A stretch of 64,000 nt of DNA from Ignavibacteriales bacterium (GCA_026390595.1 JAPLFQ010000022.1:1-64000); one strand, 5' to 3'. Positions 35,601 to 43,780 are shown, counted from the stretch's first letter. A program made the numbers and translations. The notes: a model not told the origin generated them from the letters alone.

Positions 35601-35734
35601 CCGCGAAGACTGAGCAGGAGAAGACGGTGATACAGCGTCAGATCGATGCGACGGACAAGCAGATAGATCAGCTTGTCTATGAGCTGTACGGGTTGACTGA
35701 GGAGGAGATAAGGATAGTGGAGGGGATAGAATAG
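32627..35734 (+). CDS. type IIG restriction-modification enzyme (single chain)
   Basis: 1035 residues. The N-terminal nuclease has a PD-(D/E)xK site: D76, then E90-A-K92 in KFFVEAKNP. A helical linker follows, then the gamma-type m6A methyltransferase: YYTPTYIVDYIVKNTVG, motif I DPACGSGSF at 436-444 and motif IV NPPY at 600-603, then a TaqI/Eco57I-like specificity region with SRVANFYFHEVC near the end and a coiled tail. Cutting, methylation and recognition are therefore in one chain. Residues 399-416 (33821-33874) are not part of the family pattern: they translate a dispersed CTGAGCGNAGTCGAAGG-type repeat inserted in frame between the helical linker and motif I. Solitary defence gene, no partner. 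The last third looks lower in G+C than the rest. Confidence 0.92.
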   Translation: MTAPKEIVRLVERFDQNREQYTSGNYNEAQLRQEFLNPFFSALGWDVENRQGYAEPYKEVIHEDAIKIGAATKAPDYAFRIGGTRKFFVEAKNPSVNLKEDFSPSYQLRRYAWSAKLPLSILTDFQEFAVYDCRTQPFKTDKASTGRVRYLTYNDYATEWESIATVFSKEAVLRGAYDKFAESTKGKKGTAEVDDAFLKEIESWRDILAKNIALRNPKLSQPQLNFAVQRTIDRIIFLRICEDRGIEQYGRLLALVNGERVYRRLYEQFEHADEKYNSGLFHFEPEKGRPEQPDELSLLLHIDDKPLKEIIGNLYYPDCPYEFSVLPADILGQVYEQFLGKVIRLTAGHQAKVEEKPEVKKAGGVYYTPTYIVDYIVKNTVGKLLNPETSETGSDKSKRHPERSPDVLSRDGVEGSAHKPTKPFTPKEAAKLRILDPACGSGSFLIGAYQYLLDWHRDWYFNDGPEKHASGRNATVFRGPGGEWRLTTAERKRILLNNIYGVDIDSQAVEVTKLSLLLKVLEGENEQTISQQLKMFHQRALPDLGSNIKCGNSLIGPDFYDGKQLSLLDEQEKNRINVFDWKKEFMEIMDAGGFDAVIGNPPYVRQEGLSFAKDYFEAHFKTFRSTADLYVGFVEMGLRLLRPLGHFGMIISNKWLRADYGDRLRDFLQKEASLSCIIDLSGLPVFEGATVRTIILICSRSKVKRLEFQYLPPMSIEDFRTIRSGGELERMACNRSHMISVQSLSSTGWSLSRSSSTRLVQKLVDGKTLLGEYIKRGPFFGIKTGFNEAFIIDQEARNKLVEKDRRCADIIKPLVGGRDVQRYHLDFDHKYLIWTYIGVPINKYPSILKHLTKFEDRLKKRSDQGNEWWELRACDYYEDFQKPKIIYPDISTSCRFTLDLDGFFGSNTSYVIPSDNLYLLALLNSRVANFYFHEVCAGLESKGTTYLRFFGQYLSGFPVCQIDSTIASDKSRHDKMVQLVEQMLSLHKQLPAAKTEQEKTVIQRQIDATDKQIDQLVYELYGLTEEEIRIVEGIE
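33821..33874. repeat. palindromic repeat inserted in frame in the restriction-modification gene
   Basis: Arms CACCCTGAGCGCAGTC and GGAGTCGAAGGGT enclose a perfect stem GTCCCGAC (33837-33844)/GTCGGGAC (33852-33859). The same arm sequence occurs at 40128-40154 and, disrupted, in 28729-28790. Length 54 bp, a multiple of three, so the frame is kept. Confidence 0.7.
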
Positions 35735-35744
35735 ATCCGAATCG

Positions 35745-35852
35745 TCTGGACGGCCTTATTGGCATCCGTCCGAAACGAAATGGCGAACATGAACAGAGTA
35801 CAAACTGTCGGGGGCGAATCGCTATTCGCCCCCGACGATGACGCCATTTCGT
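35745..35852. repeat. nested hairpins between convergent genes
   Basis: A perfect 13-bp stem GTCGGGGGCGAAT/ATTCGCCCCCGAC with a 4-base loop (35807-35836) sits inside an outer inverted pair ACGAAATGGCG (35775-35785)/CGCCATTTCGT (35842-35852); a further GGACGG/CCGTCC pair precedes it. No T-run on either side. It lies between the stops of the convergent restriction-modification and cytochrome genes and may end both transcripts. Confidence 0.6.
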
Positions 35853-35870
35853 CCGCCCCGACCAGGCCCG

Positions 35871-37451
35871 CTAATTGTACCGCGCCTTGTACGCTTTCCT
35901 GAGCTCCTCCGCCTCTTTCGGGCTCAATCCTTTCATCCAGATATGCTCGTCCTGTGTCAGGATTTGATTGACAATGGCCTCATACTTCTTCCCCATCGCA
36001 GGACTCCGCTGCGATGCCGCTTCAATCACCTGAGGAAGGAACTTTGTATAGTAATGCTTCGAGACTTCGTAGAGACCGTGCCAATGCGTGTAGTCCGGGC
36101 CCATCATCGCTGCTCCGTGACGTGCGCGCCGCCCCTCATGGTGCCATAGTTCATAGTATGTCCATTGAAGCTCGTGCTCGAAGGGCGCGGTCGCCTTCAA
36201 CACGCTGTCCGCGATCAAGTCGGCCATCAACTTCGCTGACGGTTTCCCGAATTTGTCGTTGAAGAGGCCCACGAGGTTGTCGTACTGCGCATAGAAATTG
36301 TCCGTGTGCATCTCGCCGTGACAGTTCTTGCAGACTCCTTTCATGCTCGCCCGCCTCTCCTCCCAGCGAATGATCCGCTCGACCTTCCGATCGACATTTT
36401 TGTTCACGAGTTTTTCCCCTTCCACAACTTTGTCGATTGTCTTTAGGACATCACCGATCTTGGGAAGCGGCCTGTCTTCCGGATAGTCTTCCTTCTCTCC
36501 ATCCTGAAAAACCACGAGATTCTGTTTCTTGCTGATTGCCGGGCGAAGTGTCCAGCTGATCCGTTCTCCGACATCATGGGTATTTCCGGCAACAACCCCC
36601 GTCGGAGTGTTGTAGCTGCTGATGTGGCACGTTGCGCAGGTCGGAGCTGCCGAGTAGTCCTTGCCGAGCACCCAGTCGCCCTCCTTGTCGAGCGCCATAC
36701 GATCACGGTTTGCATGGAACGCGATGCCGTGTTTCGATTCATTATAGATCTCAATCTGCGGATGGTCCGGTCCCATATGACACTTACCGCAATTCTCAGG
36801 AGACCGGGCGAGCTTCGCTTCAAACGAATGTCGTGAATGACAGGCGTGGCACGATCCCTGCGATCCATCGGGATTCATGCGCCCCATGCCGCTGTTCGGC
36901 CACGTCGTTGCATCAATGACCGGTATTCCCTCCGCCCCCTTCTTCATCATCTTCCCCTCCTTGTCACGGACAAACTTGACGATCGTGCCGTGACACTGCC
37001 AGCATCCGCTCACCGCGTCGGCATTGTTTCCCGGCATGCCGGCTGCCCGCTCCGCCAAAACGTTATCGAGACTTGCAAGAATCTGTCCGGCTTTGGCGTG
37101 GTGGCTTCTCGCGAACTGCTGGTATTCCTGGTCGTGACATCGCGCACAGTCTTTAGGCGTCACGAGGGCTGCGACCTGAACACCATGATGATTCCAGCTG
37201 TCGACGTCTGTTTTTTCCGCACCGTGACACTCCAGACATCCGATGCCACTCTGCGCGTGACGCGATCGCTGCCATTCCATGACGAGTGCCTGGTCGAGTT
37301 TGCGATGGCAGGAAACACACTGGTCGCTTGGATCGGAGCTCTTGGGTTTTACTTCCTGGCAGAGTGCGCTGGCGAACAGGATCAGAGTCATGGCTATCGC
37401 GAAGGGAATTGCCAGCGAAAAACTGGAAATACCTCTCTTATGGTGAGTCAT
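35871..37451 (-). CDS. octaheme c-type cytochrome, hydroxylamine oxidoreductase-like
   Basis: 526 residues from the ATG at 37449-37451 behind an AAGGAGGT site, with a signal peptide (about 12-31). Eight CxxCH haem sites are present at 45-49, 72-76, 102-106, 150-154, 201-205, 221-225, 272-276 and 374-378, the number found in the HAO family. The region RHGAAMMGPDYTHWHGLYEV (about 445-463) is also characteristic of that family; Y454 is a candidate for the P460 cross-link tyrosine, to be settled by alignment. Family members oxidise hydroxylamine or hydrazine, or reduce nitrite; direction cannot be read here. No redox partner gene is adjacent, and the gene stands alone, convergent with the restriction-modification gene. 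Confidence 0.85.
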   Translation of the reverse strand: MTHHKRGISSFSLAIPFAIAMTLILFASALCQEVKPKSSDPSDQCVSCHRKLDQALVMEWQRSRHAQSGIGCLECHGAEKTDVDSWNHHGVQVAALVTPKDCARCHDQEYQQFARSHHAKAGQILASLDNVLAERAAGMPGNNADAVSGCWQCHGTIVKFVRDKEGKMMKKGAEGIPVIDATTWPNSGMGRMNPDGSQGSCHACHSRHSFEAKLARSPENCGKCHMGPDHPQIEIYNESKHGIAFHANRDRMALDKEGDWVLGKDYSAAPTCATCHISSYNTPTGVVAGNTHDVGERISWTLRPAISKKQNLVVFQDGEKEDYPEDRPLPKIGDVLKTIDKVVEGEKLVNKNVDRKVERIIRWEERRASMKGVCKNCHGEMHTDNFYAQYDNLVGLFNDKFGKPSAKLMADLIADSVLKATAPFEHELQWTYYELWHHEGRRARHGAAMMGPDYTHWHGLYEVSKHYYTKFLPQVIEAASQRSPAMGKKYEAIVNQILTQDEHIWMKGLSPKEAEELRKAYKARYN

Positions 37452-37677
37452 CGTAACCTCCTTGGATCGGTGTGCCCGTGAGAGCAGTCGGTGCGGTGGG
37501 TAGTTGAAATCAAGGTATATCAGATAATGCTCGGAATCAAGGGAACTCAATATCGTTCAGCGCCACATGGATCCGTCCATTCATTTCACATTCCCGCTTG
37601 AAAGGCTGCACATCGGCGGCTATATTCAGATGTTAAAAAGATCTCAATTCGGCTGCTGCTCATTGGGAGGATTTCTC

Positions 37678-38403
37678 ATGGAAACAAACAGACTACTTTC
37701 GGCCGCCCTTATTGCAATTGGCATTACTGCCGCGGGATGGTTCGTCGGACGCGGTTTCATCAAAGCACGATCCGCTGACCGCTGCGTCACGATGAAAGGC
37801 GTGGCAGAACGTGAAGTGCAGGCAAACATTGCCTTGTGGCCGCTTCGGTTCGTTGCAACGAGCGACAATCTCGCGGAAGCACAGAACAGGATCAAGAAGA
37901 ACAGTGCCGCAGTGTATTCCTTCCTGAAGCACAGCGGGATCGACTCGGCTTCAACGGAGGTCCAGAAGACCGAAGTGACAGACGTTCTTGCCAATCAGTA
38001 CAGAAGTGGGACCACCCAGAGCCGGTATATCATTGCCCAAACGATCATGGTGCGAACAATTCAGATCGAAAAGGTCGTTCGTGCAAGCCAATCGGTGGGA
38101 GGACTCGTCGACGCCGGCGTTGTGCTGTCTTCTGCAGGCGGACCCGAAAGCGGCCCCACCTACCTCTTCACCGAACTGAATGCTCTGAAACCTGATATGA
38201 TCGCTGAAGCAACAGCAAGTGCCCGCAAAGGGGCAGAGCAATTCGCCAATGACTCGGGAAGCAAGCTCGGTGGAATCCGGAGAGCGAGTCAGGGGGTTTT
38301 TGAAATCCTCCCTCGTGATCGCGCTCCCGGCATCTACGAGGGGACACAGTTGAACAAGACTCTCCGCGTCGTCACGACGGTTGAGTACTTTCTGGAAGAT
38401 TAG
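37678..38403 (+). CDS. SIMPL (DUF541) domain protein
   Basis: 241 residues from the ATG at 37678, which has GGGAGG upstream; an earlier in-frame start adds 37 poorly conserved residues. An N-terminal membrane anchor or uncleaved signal (about 5-22, LLSAALIAIGITAAGWFVG) is followed by a SIMPL domain: VTMKGVAEREVQANIALWPL, TEVTDVLANQY, SRYIIAQTIMVRT and LNKTLRVVTTVEYFL at the end. SIMPL proteins are periplasmic oligomeric proteins of mostly unknown function. It is divergent from the octaheme cytochrome. Downstream lies a cluster of triloop hairpins. Confidence 0.85.
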   Translation: METNRLLSAALIAIGITAAGWFVGRGFIKARSADRCVTMKGVAEREVQANIALWPLRFVATSDNLAEAQNRIKKNSAAVYSFLKHSGIDSASTEVQKTEVTDVLANQYRSGTTQSRYIIAQTIMVRTIQIEKVVRASQSVGGLVDAGVVLSSAGGPESGPTYLFTELNALKPDMIAEATASARKGAEQFANDSGSKLGGIRRASQGVFEILPRDRAPGIYEGTQLNKTLRVVTTVEYFLED

Positions 38404-38902
38404 CTGAACCGAAATCAATGCCGGTGAACTCCAGTCATTCAGACACGAAGCGTTTTTCGATTTGAGAATTCCCCTGCAGCACTCTTCATTGCCTGTGTTC
38501 TTCGACAGTTACACTGTCGAAGAAGGCTCATGCTGGAGTTACACTCCAGGAAGTTGGAAGCGAACCCGGGGCAGGGTGCGAGAGTGCAACTCTCGCATAG
38601 ACGGTGAGGCTGTCCAAAAAGTAATCCCGACGGACAGAGAAACCTTTGAAGGTTGCGGAATTCATGCGATTTGTGAATCTTTACCAGGTCGAAATTGCAT
38701 TCCCGCCTGACCTCTCGGAACAGAAATGGCGGGCAGGTCGACCTACAATTTGGACAACCTCAACTTCGCGTCTTTTCCGCCCAGCACAATGGACGCCGCG
38801 TAGGATTCCCATCGGATCTTCATTGCACTTCAAGGCGATTCTTCCTTCTTTGATTAGCCCAAGAATGAAGAACGCCGATGTTGAACGAAGATATACCCGC
38901 CG
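38404..38902 (+). other. 499-bp intergenic region, hairpins but no gene
   Basis: Apart from the three triloop hairpins at 38498-38597, there is a CCCGCCTGAC...GGCGGGCAGG inverted pair near 38703-38740. The short open frames here have no recognisable protein pattern. No promoter was assigned for the GH3 gene. Confidence 0.5.
38498..38597. repeat. three tandem hairpins with trinucleotide loops
   Basis: Perfect stems with three-base loops: 38498-38524 (12-bp stem ending ...GACAGT, loop TAC), 38533-38549 (CTGGAGT-TAC-ACTCCAG) and 38577-38597 (TGCGAGAGT-GCA-ACTCTCGCA). They start 95 bases after the SIMPL stop, lack T-runs and are separated by non-repeated spacers. The first stem shares TCTTCGACAG with the hairpin at 52067-52091. 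Confidence 0.8.
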
Positions 38903-40345
38903 ATGATCGCCTGTAGAATCTCGCGGCCGAAGTTCCCTTCGGCCTTTCTCGTACTTGTTTCTCTTCTCTCCTTCATTCCCCACATCAGCGACGCCCAGGT
39001 CTCTCTCCGTCGCAAGATCGGCCAGATGGTCATGGTGACGTTCGTCGGCGACTCGTTGGAGAAATCCTCCGCCAGCCTCGATACGATGAAATCCGATCTC
39101 GCGAACGGGTTCGTCGGCGGAACAATCTTTTTCACGTGGAGCAACAACCTCAGGCGGCCTCAACAAATTACTCACCTGACGAGCGAACTTCAGCGGCGAT
39201 CTTCTATTCCCCTGCTGATCGCGACAGACGAAGAAGGAGGCCAGGTTGCCCGCTTGAGCAGCTCAAACGGCTTCGCAAACACCCCCTCTGCGTATCAGAT
39301 GGGCACAGTGACCAACTCGGAAGCATACACACGATCCACCGCCTCCATGATGGCAGGATGGTTTCAGCAAACGGGCATCAATGTAGATCTTGCCCCCGTC
39401 GTGGACGTCAACGTCAACCCGACCAGCCCGGCAATCGGAGCGCTCGGACGCAGCTTCTCTTCAGATCCGTTCCTCGTAGCTTCTCACGCTGGATGGTTCA
39501 TCGATGAATTCCGTAAGAAGAGCCTCTTCACAACATTGAAACACTTCCCGGGGCATGGGAGCGCGAAGACCGACTCTCATCTCGGACTGGTCGATATCAC
39601 AAAGACGTGGGCAGACAGCGAACTCACTCCGTATCGCAGACTGCTGAGTGCCGGAGTCGTCGACCTGATCATGACGGCGCACGTGTTCAATGCAAACCTC
39701 GACAGCGTGTATCCTGCAACTCTTTCAAAGAAAATTGTGACCGGTCTCTTGCGCCAGAACCTCGGCTACCAGGGGGTCGTTGTCAGCGATGAAATGAGTA
39801 TGCAAGCCATCGTCAACTATTATGGATTCGATGAAGCGATCACACTGGCGGTGAAGGCGGGCGTCGACATCCTCCTCTACAACAAGAACCAGGACAGCAG
39901 CGGGTTTTCCCTGGCCAGGCATGTCGTCGATTTCCTCGAACAGAAGGTGCTCGATGGCACGATCGCCGCCAGCAGAATCGACGAGTCGTACAACCGCATC
40001 ATGGCCCTCAAGCAACGGATTGTCTCCGACGTTCCCGCCATATCGATTGCGTCGGTACCGGCCAATTTCGACCTGGGCAATTATCCCAATCCTTTCAACT
40101 CTTCAACAGCTATCAGCTACCGGCTACCTGCCCTGAGCGGAGTCGAAGGGGCAGCGAACAGGTACGTAACGCTGAAGTTGTACGATGTCCTTGGCAGAGA
40201 AGTCGCAACACTTGTTGACAAGCTTGAATCTCCCGGCACCCACATTGTCCGATGGGATGCATCCCGATTTTCCAGTGGAGTTTATTTTTACCGGCTTTCG
40301 GCCGACGCAATCGTCCAGACCAGGAAGATGGTTCTGACCAAATAG
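38903..40345 (+). CDS. GH3 beta-N-acetylhexosaminidase (NagZ-like) with T9SS sorting domain
   Basis: 480 residues. A signal peptide (about 12-31, FLVLVSLLSFIPHISDAQ) precedes a GH3 barrel: IPLLIATDEEGGQVARL, KHFPGHGSAKTDSHLG with the His/Asp general-acid dyad of NagZ-type enzymes, and the nucleophile Asp in VVVSDEMSMQAI. A type A sorting domain fills the last 90 residues (YPNPFNSSTAISYRL, FSSGVYFYRL, KMVLTK), so the enzyme is exported by the type IX system instead of acting in the cytoplasm like classical NagZ. Residues about 409-418 (LSGVEGAA region) are encoded by an in-frame CTGAGCGGAGTCGAAGG repeat that replaces the usual short turn of the sorting domain. Likely cell-wall or chitin sugar release outside the cell. 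Confidence 0.9.
   Translation: MIACRISRPKFPSAFLVLVSLLSFIPHISDAQVSLRRKIGQMVMVTFVGDSLEKSSASLDTMKSDLANGFVGGTIFFTWSNNLRRPQQITHLTSELQRRSSIPLLIATDEEGGQVARLSSSNGFANTPSAYQMGTVTNSEAYTRSTASMMAGWFQQTGINVDLAPVVDVNVNPTSPAIGALGRSFSSDPFLVASHAGWFIDEFRKKSLFTTLKHFPGHGSAKTDSHLGLVDITKTWADSELTPYRRLLSAGVVDLIMTAHVFNANLDSVYPATLSKKIVTGLLRQNLGYQGVVVSDEMSMQAIVNYYGFDEAITLAVKAGVDILLYNKNQDSSGFSLARHVVDFLEQKVLDGTIAASRIDESYNRIMALKQRIVSDVPAISIASVPANFDLGNYPNPFNSSTAISYRLPALSGVEGAANRYVTLKLYDVLGREVATLVDKLESPGTHIVRWDASRFSSGVYFYRLSADAIVQTRKMVLTK
40128..40154. repeat. CTGAGCGGAGTCGAAGG repeat inserted in frame in the GH3 gene
   Basis: CTGCCCTGAGC and its partner GAAGGGGCAG make an imperfect palindrome over 27 bp, placed between the YRL and RYVTL strands of the sorting domain. 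The core matches the repeat in the restriction-modification gene at 33821-33874. Confidence 0.7.
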
Positions 40346-40486
40346 CCGTTTCGTCCCACTCAACTAGTACGCATTCCTTGCGTCCACCTCCTTTTTTTCG
40401 TAATGTCGAGGTGCTTCCTCAACTGTTCACGTCTCCTGACCGGTCACAATACTTTCACCCAGTCATCACTACGACAGGATCTCATC

Positions 40487-43400
40487 ATGAAACGCTCTGC
40501 GATCTTCCTGCTTCTGCTTGTGCTCCCCTTGCTGGCGCTCGCGGGTTCCCCGCAAGGGTACTACCGCTTCCCGACTCTCACCTCCGACAAGATCATCTTC
40601 ACCGCTGAAGGCGATTTGTGGAAAGTCGATCTCAACGGCGGCATCGCGCAGCGACTGACATCTCACCTGGGAGGCGAAACAAATGCGGCCGTCTCGCCCG
40701 ACGGTAAACTCGTGGCCTTCTCGGCGCAATACGAAGGTCCGACGGAAGTATATACTATGCCGGTCGAAGGAGGACTTCCAACCCGCCGCACGTATGACGG
40801 CGACGCCATCGTTGTCGGGTGGACACCCGACGGCAGGATCATGTATCAGTCCGGCCATTACTCGACGGTCCCGAACCGTCAGTTGCTGACGATTGACCTG
40901 AAGACTGGGATTTCCGAGTTGATTCCCCTGAGCCAGGCAAGCGATGGATGTTTCAACCCGCAAGGGACGACGTTGTTCTTCACCCGGCTTCCTTTCCAGG
41001 GAAGCCATACCAAGCGCTATAAGGGAGGAACGGCTCAGAACATCTGGAAGTACGAGCTCGGCAAACCGGAGGCCTCCCCGGTGACTGCGGATTTCACGGG
41101 AACGAGCAAAGTCCCGATGTGGTGGAACAAACGGATCTACTTCGCGAGCGATCGTGACGGCACGATGAACCTCTGGTCGATGAACGAAGACGGAAAGGAT
41201 CTGAAACAACTCACCGTTCATAAAGGATGGGATGTCAAGTCCCCCTCATTGAGAGATGGGAAGATCGCATACCAGGTGGGTGCCGACATTCACGTGTTCG
41301 ACATCTCCTCGAACACTGACCGGCTCGTGACGATAACGCTGTCTTCCGACCTCGATCAGGAGCGCGAGCGATGGGTCAAGAAGCCGTCCGATTATCTCAC
41401 GGCGACAAACGTCTCGGCGAACGGAGACCGTGTCGTCCTGACCGCGCGCGGGCAGGTGTTCGTCGCACCGGCACAGCAAGGGAGACTGGTGCGCGCGACC
41501 AGCCGGAACAACATTCGCTATCGCAGCGCCCAATTCATGCCCGACGGTAAGTCCCTCCTCGTCCTTTCCGATGAATCGGGTGAGCTCGAATTCTGGAAGG
41601 TTCCCTCGAATGGCGTCGGAGATCCGGAGCAGCTCACGAACGACGGGAAAGTCTTCCGCAACGATCCTACGATATCACCGAACGGGAAATGGATCGTATT
41701 TGATGACAAGAATCAAGATCTCTGGCTATTCAATCTCGAAACGAAAAAGATGACGAAGATTGCGTCGTCGGAGTTCGACGGATTCAGCGGCTTCAGCTGG
41801 TCGTCCGACAGCAAGTGGCTGACGTTCGTCCAGACGGCAGAAAACACCTTCTCACAGATCATGCTCTACAATGTTGCTGACGGGAAAACGGCTGCCTTGT
41901 CACGCGACCGCGTCGACAGTTACAATCCCGTGTGGAGCGCTGATGGAAAGTGGATCTACTTCATCTCTGAACGCGTCTTTCAGTCGCTCGTTGGCAGCCC
42001 GTGGGGAGCCCGACAGCCCGAGCCCTTTTTCGACAAGACCAGAAAGATCTATGGCATTTCGCTGAGGAAGGACGGGCGATTCCCGTTCCTCCCGACGGAC
42101 GAACTCGTCGCTCTACAGTCAGAGGACAAAGACAAAGAAAAAGAGAAGGACAAGAAGAAAGAAGCGGACGATCAGAAGAAAGAGAAGACAGTCGATGTCG
42201 TCGTCGACCTTGACGGGATTCAGGACAGAGTTTTCGAGGTTCCGCTGCCGGCAGGCAGATACCGCGCACTTTCGATCAACGATAAAAACCTGTTCTGGAC
42301 AGAGTCCGAGGGAGTGTTCGGTTCGAAAACCAAGCTCATCGCGCTTGAAATCAAAAACAAGGATATCACCCCGAAGACCCTGCTCGATGAGGTCGACGGC
42401 TACGATCTCTCCGGCGACGGCAAGAGGTTGATGGTCCAGAAATCAGGCGACCTCTACGTCATTGAAGCTTCGACATCACCTCCTTCTGATCTCCCGAAGA
42501 GCAAGGTAAACCTCGACAACTGGACTCTTTCGATCAGTCCCCGTGAAGAATGGCGCCAGATGGTCATGGAAGAATGGAGACTCGAACGGGATTATTTCTA
42601 CGATCCAGATCTTCACGGTATCGACTACAAGGGTCTGCTGCAACGGCATCTGCCGCTTGTGGACCGCGTGACCGACCGCGACGAACTCAATGACCTCATC
42701 ACAAACCTGGTGGGCGAACTTGCTGCCCTTCACATTTTTGTAGGGGGCGGCGACAGGCGGCTAGGACTTGACCAGATCAACCCGGCATCCCTGGGCGCTC
42801 TTCTCGTGAAAGATGAGGCGAATGGCGGGTACAGGATTCAGCACGTGTACCGCTCCGATCCGGATTATCTTGAGGTCTCTTCGCCTCTTGCGAAGCCCGG
42901 CCTGCCGATCAGAGAGGGAGATGTGGTCAAATCGATCAACGGAGTTTCGACGTTGTCCGTCCAGTCACCTTACCTGCTCCTGAGGAATCAGGCGAATCAG
43001 CAGGTGCTTCTCAAACTGAAATCCGCCACGACCGGGAAGGACTATGACGCGGTTGTAAAGCCGATCTCGCAGGGAGACGAATCAAATCTCCGGTACAGCG
43101 AGTGGGAATACACCCGCCGGCTGCGTGTCGAGGATGCGAGCAAGAACGACATCGGCTACGTCCACCTCCGCGCGATGGGAGGAGGCAACTACACAGAATG
43201 GGTGAAGAACTTCTACCCGGTGTTCAATCGCAAGGGCTTAATCATCGACGTGCGGCACAACCGGGGCGGGAACATCGACAGCTGGATACTCGAGAAACTG
43301 ATGCGCAAGGCATGGTTCTACTGGAAACAGCGCACACAGCAGCCAACGTGGAACATGCAATATGCATTCCGCGGCCACCTCGTAGTGCTCTGCAACGAGT

Positions 43401-43759
43401 TTACAGCTTCCGACGGCGAGGCGTTTGCGGAAGGATTCAGACGGCTCGGTTTGGGCAAAGTGATCGGCACAAGAACGTGGGGAGGTGAAATATGGCTCTC
43501 TGCGCGACCATGGCTGCAGGACAGAGGAATGGCGACGGCGGCCGAGACCGGCGTCTACGGACCGGAAGGCGAATGGCTCATTGAGGGACACGGCGTCGAT
43601 CCCGACGTGGTTGTGGACAATCTTCCGCGGGCGACGTTTGACGGGAAGGACGCGCAGCTCGACGCGGCAATCAAATATCTGCAGGAACAGATCAAGCTGC
43701 ATCCTGTCGAAATACCCCCTGCTCCGAAATTCCCGAACAAATCGTTCGAGTATCGATAG
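40487..43759 (+). CDS. tricorn-type S41 protease
   Basis: 1090 residues from the ATG at 40487 (AGGAT upstream, signal peptide AIFLLLLVLPLLALAG follows). Domain order: six- and seven-bladed PD40-type propellers (repeated A.SPDGK, W..D.KW patterns, about 25-560), a charged K/E-rich linker near 545-570, a C1 helical domain, a PDZ domain (GLPIREGDVVKSINGVSTL) and the S41 core with the nucleophile in NEFTASDGEAFAEGFR and the GTRTWGGEIWLS segment. Tricorn proteases cut oligopeptides; bacterial forms with signal peptides act in the periplasm. Downstream there is a large inverted repeat and a bidirectional terminator. Confidence 0.93.
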   Translation: MKRSAIFLLLLVLPLLALAGSPQGYYRFPTLTSDKIIFTAEGDLWKVDLNGGIAQRLTSHLGGETNAAVSPDGKLVAFSAQYEGPTEVYTMPVEGGLPTRRTYDGDAIVVGWTPDGRIMYQSGHYSTVPNRQLLTIDLKTGISELIPLSQASDGCFNPQGTTLFFTRLPFQGSHTKRYKGGTAQNIWKYELGKPEASPVTADFTGTSKVPMWWNKRIYFASDRDGTMNLWSMNEDGKDLKQLTVHKGWDVKSPSLRDGKIAYQVGADIHVFDISSNTDRLVTITLSSDLDQERERWVKKPSDYLTATNVSANGDRVVLTARGQVFVAPAQQGRLVRATSRNNIRYRSAQFMPDGKSLLVLSDESGELEFWKVPSNGVGDPEQLTNDGKVFRNDPTISPNGKWIVFDDKNQDLWLFNLETKKMTKIASSEFDGFSGFSWSSDSKWLTFVQTAENTFSQIMLYNVADGKTAALSRDRVDSYNPVWSADGKWIYFISERVFQSLVGSPWGARQPEPFFDKTRKIYGISLRKDGRFPFLPTDELVALQSEDKDKEKEKDKKKEADDQKKEKTVDVVVDLDGIQDRVFEVPLPAGRYRALSINDKNLFWTESEGVFGSKTKLIALEIKNKDITPKTLLDEVDGYDLSGDGKRLMVQKSGDLYVIEASTSPPSDLPKSKVNLDNWTLSISPREEWRQMVMEEWRLERDYFYDPDLHGIDYKGLLQRHLPLVDRVTDRDELNDLITNLVGELAALHIFVGGGDRRLGLDQINPASLGALLVKDEANGGYRIQHVYRSDPDYLEVSSPLAKPGLPIREGDVVKSINGVSTLSVQSPYLLLRNQANQQVLLKLKSATTGKDYDAVVKPISQGDESNLRYSEWEYTRRLRVEDASKNDIGYVHLRAMGGGNYTEWVKNFYPVFNRKGLIIDVRHNRGGNIDSWILEKLMRKAWFYWKQRTQQPTWNMQYAFRGHLVVLCNEFTASDGEAFAEGFRRLGLGKVIGTRTWGGEIWLSARPWLQDRGMATAAETGVYGPEGEWLIEGHGVDPDVVVDNLPRATFDGKDAQLDAAIKYLQEQIKLHPVEIPPAPKFPNKSFEYR

Positions 43760-43780
43760 CCCATCTCTTCAATGATGGGA

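Noticed and set aside
32627-35734. Restriction-modification gene as BREX PglX
   Set aside because: There is a PD-(D/E)xK nuclease at the N-terminus and none of the other BREX genes lies near it; type IIG is the simpler reading.
38498-38597. Triloop hairpins as a CRISPR array
   Set aside because: Stems differ from unit to unit, spacing is irregular and there is no conserved repeat or cas gene.
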